This document shows positions 14,138 through 14,428 of a stretch of 14,428 nt of DNA, piece after piece (the stretch's first letter is position 1; each line of letters starts with the position of its first letter). The stretch lies in NCBI GenBank assembly GCA_937996675.1, contig CALKUN010000135.1:1-14428 (forward strand), written 5' to 3'. The DNA is from an uncultured Candidatus Saccharibacteria bacterium. GTDB taxonomy: Bacteria > Patescibacteriota > Saccharimonadia > CAILAD01 > GCA-016700035. Below the pieces are notes generated by a model. That model made no database searches. It was not told the DNA's origin and was given only the letters and a program-made list of their open reading frames with translations. The translations under genes were made by a program, and so were the position numbers.

Positions 14138-14198
14138 AATCGGCTAGTTTCAGGGTAAAACAAACAGCCGTCTCAACCTGTAAATAAGGACTCCATCG

Positions 14199-14426
14199 AT
14201 GCACGACAAGCTCATTATCCGCGGTGCTCGCGAGCACAACCTCAAAAACATTAGCCTTGAAATCCCTCGCGATAAGCTCGTCGTGATTACGGGACTCTCA
14301 GGCTCTGGTAAGTCGAGTCTAGCCTTTGACACGATCTACGCCGAGGGTCAGCGTCGATACGTCGAATCTCTCTCGGCCTACGCTCGGCAGTTCCTCGGCC
14401 TTATGGAAAAGCCTGATGTTGATTAA
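14199..14426 (+). CDS. uvrA: Excinuclease ABC subunit A, N-terminal fragment ending in a probable frameshift
   Basis: UvrA is the dimeric ABC-type ATPase that finds DNA damage and loads UvrB. The 75 residues match the start of the family: IIRGAREHNLKNI (5-17), Walker A GLSGSGKSS (about 32-40), then EGQRRYVESLSAYARQFL and MEKPDVD. The full protein is about 940 residues, so only the first 8 percent is here. AAGGA (14186-14190), eight bases before the ATG, is a good ribosome site, and a TTGAAG/TATAAT promoter lies upstream. After PDVD the frame hits TAA (14424-14426), whereas UvrA normally continues with any residue, then IEGLSPAI. Adding one T to the TT at 14423-14424 would read Leu-Ile and restore the family sequence. 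Because this is two bases from the window edge, an assembly or homopolymer error is more likely than a true pseudogene. Confidence 0.88.
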   Translation: MHDKLIIRGAREHNLKNISLEIPRDKLVVITGLSGSGKSSLAFDTIYAEGQRRYVESLSAYARQFLGLMEKPDVD

Positions 14427-14428
14427 TC

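Noticed and set aside
13733..14158. Plus-strand open frame opposite the Ala/Pro-rich gene
   Set aside because: It is a mirror of a GC-rich Ala/Pro coding region. The minus-strand frame has promoter, ribosome site and terminator, and this one has none.

Overview
The window looks like a chromosomal stretch from a Patescibacteria (CPR) bacterium. Candidatus Saccharibacteria is the best guess. The basis is the style of the gene set: a transketolase split over two adjacent genes, very tight gene packing, short Lys-rich signal-anchor proteins with no obvious homologs, and several Pro/Ala-rich proteins of unknown function. TGA is used as a stop (for example at the ends of the first pfkB-like gene and the thioredoxin reductase gene), so the UGA-glycine code of Gracilibacteria/Absconditabacteria does not apply. 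No rRNA, tRNA, CRISPR array, transposase or phage gene was seen. The lineage call is an inference.

Positions 1-4363 hold a five-gene, plus-strand, probably co-transcribed unit with gaps or overlaps of only a few bases. In order it encodes the C-terminal end of transketolase subunit 1, transketolase subunit 2, two different PfkB/ribokinase-family kinases, and a thioredoxin-reductase-like flavoprotein whose NAD(P)H domain reads like AhpF. A 237-base intergenic stretch follows, containing a ~109-base interrupted palindrome and a promoter, and then a small glutaredoxin-like protein closed by a good terminator. The reductase and glutaredoxin may be redox partners.

Positions 4942-9291 are a cell-envelope block. 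It has an apolipoprotein N-acyltransferase-like membrane protein with a changed active-site neighbourhood, then two exported paralogs. The paralogs share promoter, leader, signal anchor and a Pro/Ala/Ser C-terminal tail but carry unrelated central domains; one is six-cysteine and unrecognised, the other beta-propeller-like. A strong hairpin terminator ends this block.

Positions 9363-14426 contain uvrB and the start of uvrA (nucleotide excision repair), both on the plus strand. Three genes of unknown function lie between them: an acidic helical protein, a Pro/Ala/Glu-rich protein with a C-terminal coiled coil, and a convergent minus-strand Ala/Pro-rich protein. The last two share a bidirectional terminator. 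uvrA meets an in-frame stop two bases before the window edge, just after its conserved PDVD motif, which looks like a one-base deletion.

Several promoters are visible. Three genes carry an identical 11-base motif (AAGCATAAGTA) at the predicted transcription start, and a fourth, on the other strand, carries its first eight bases.
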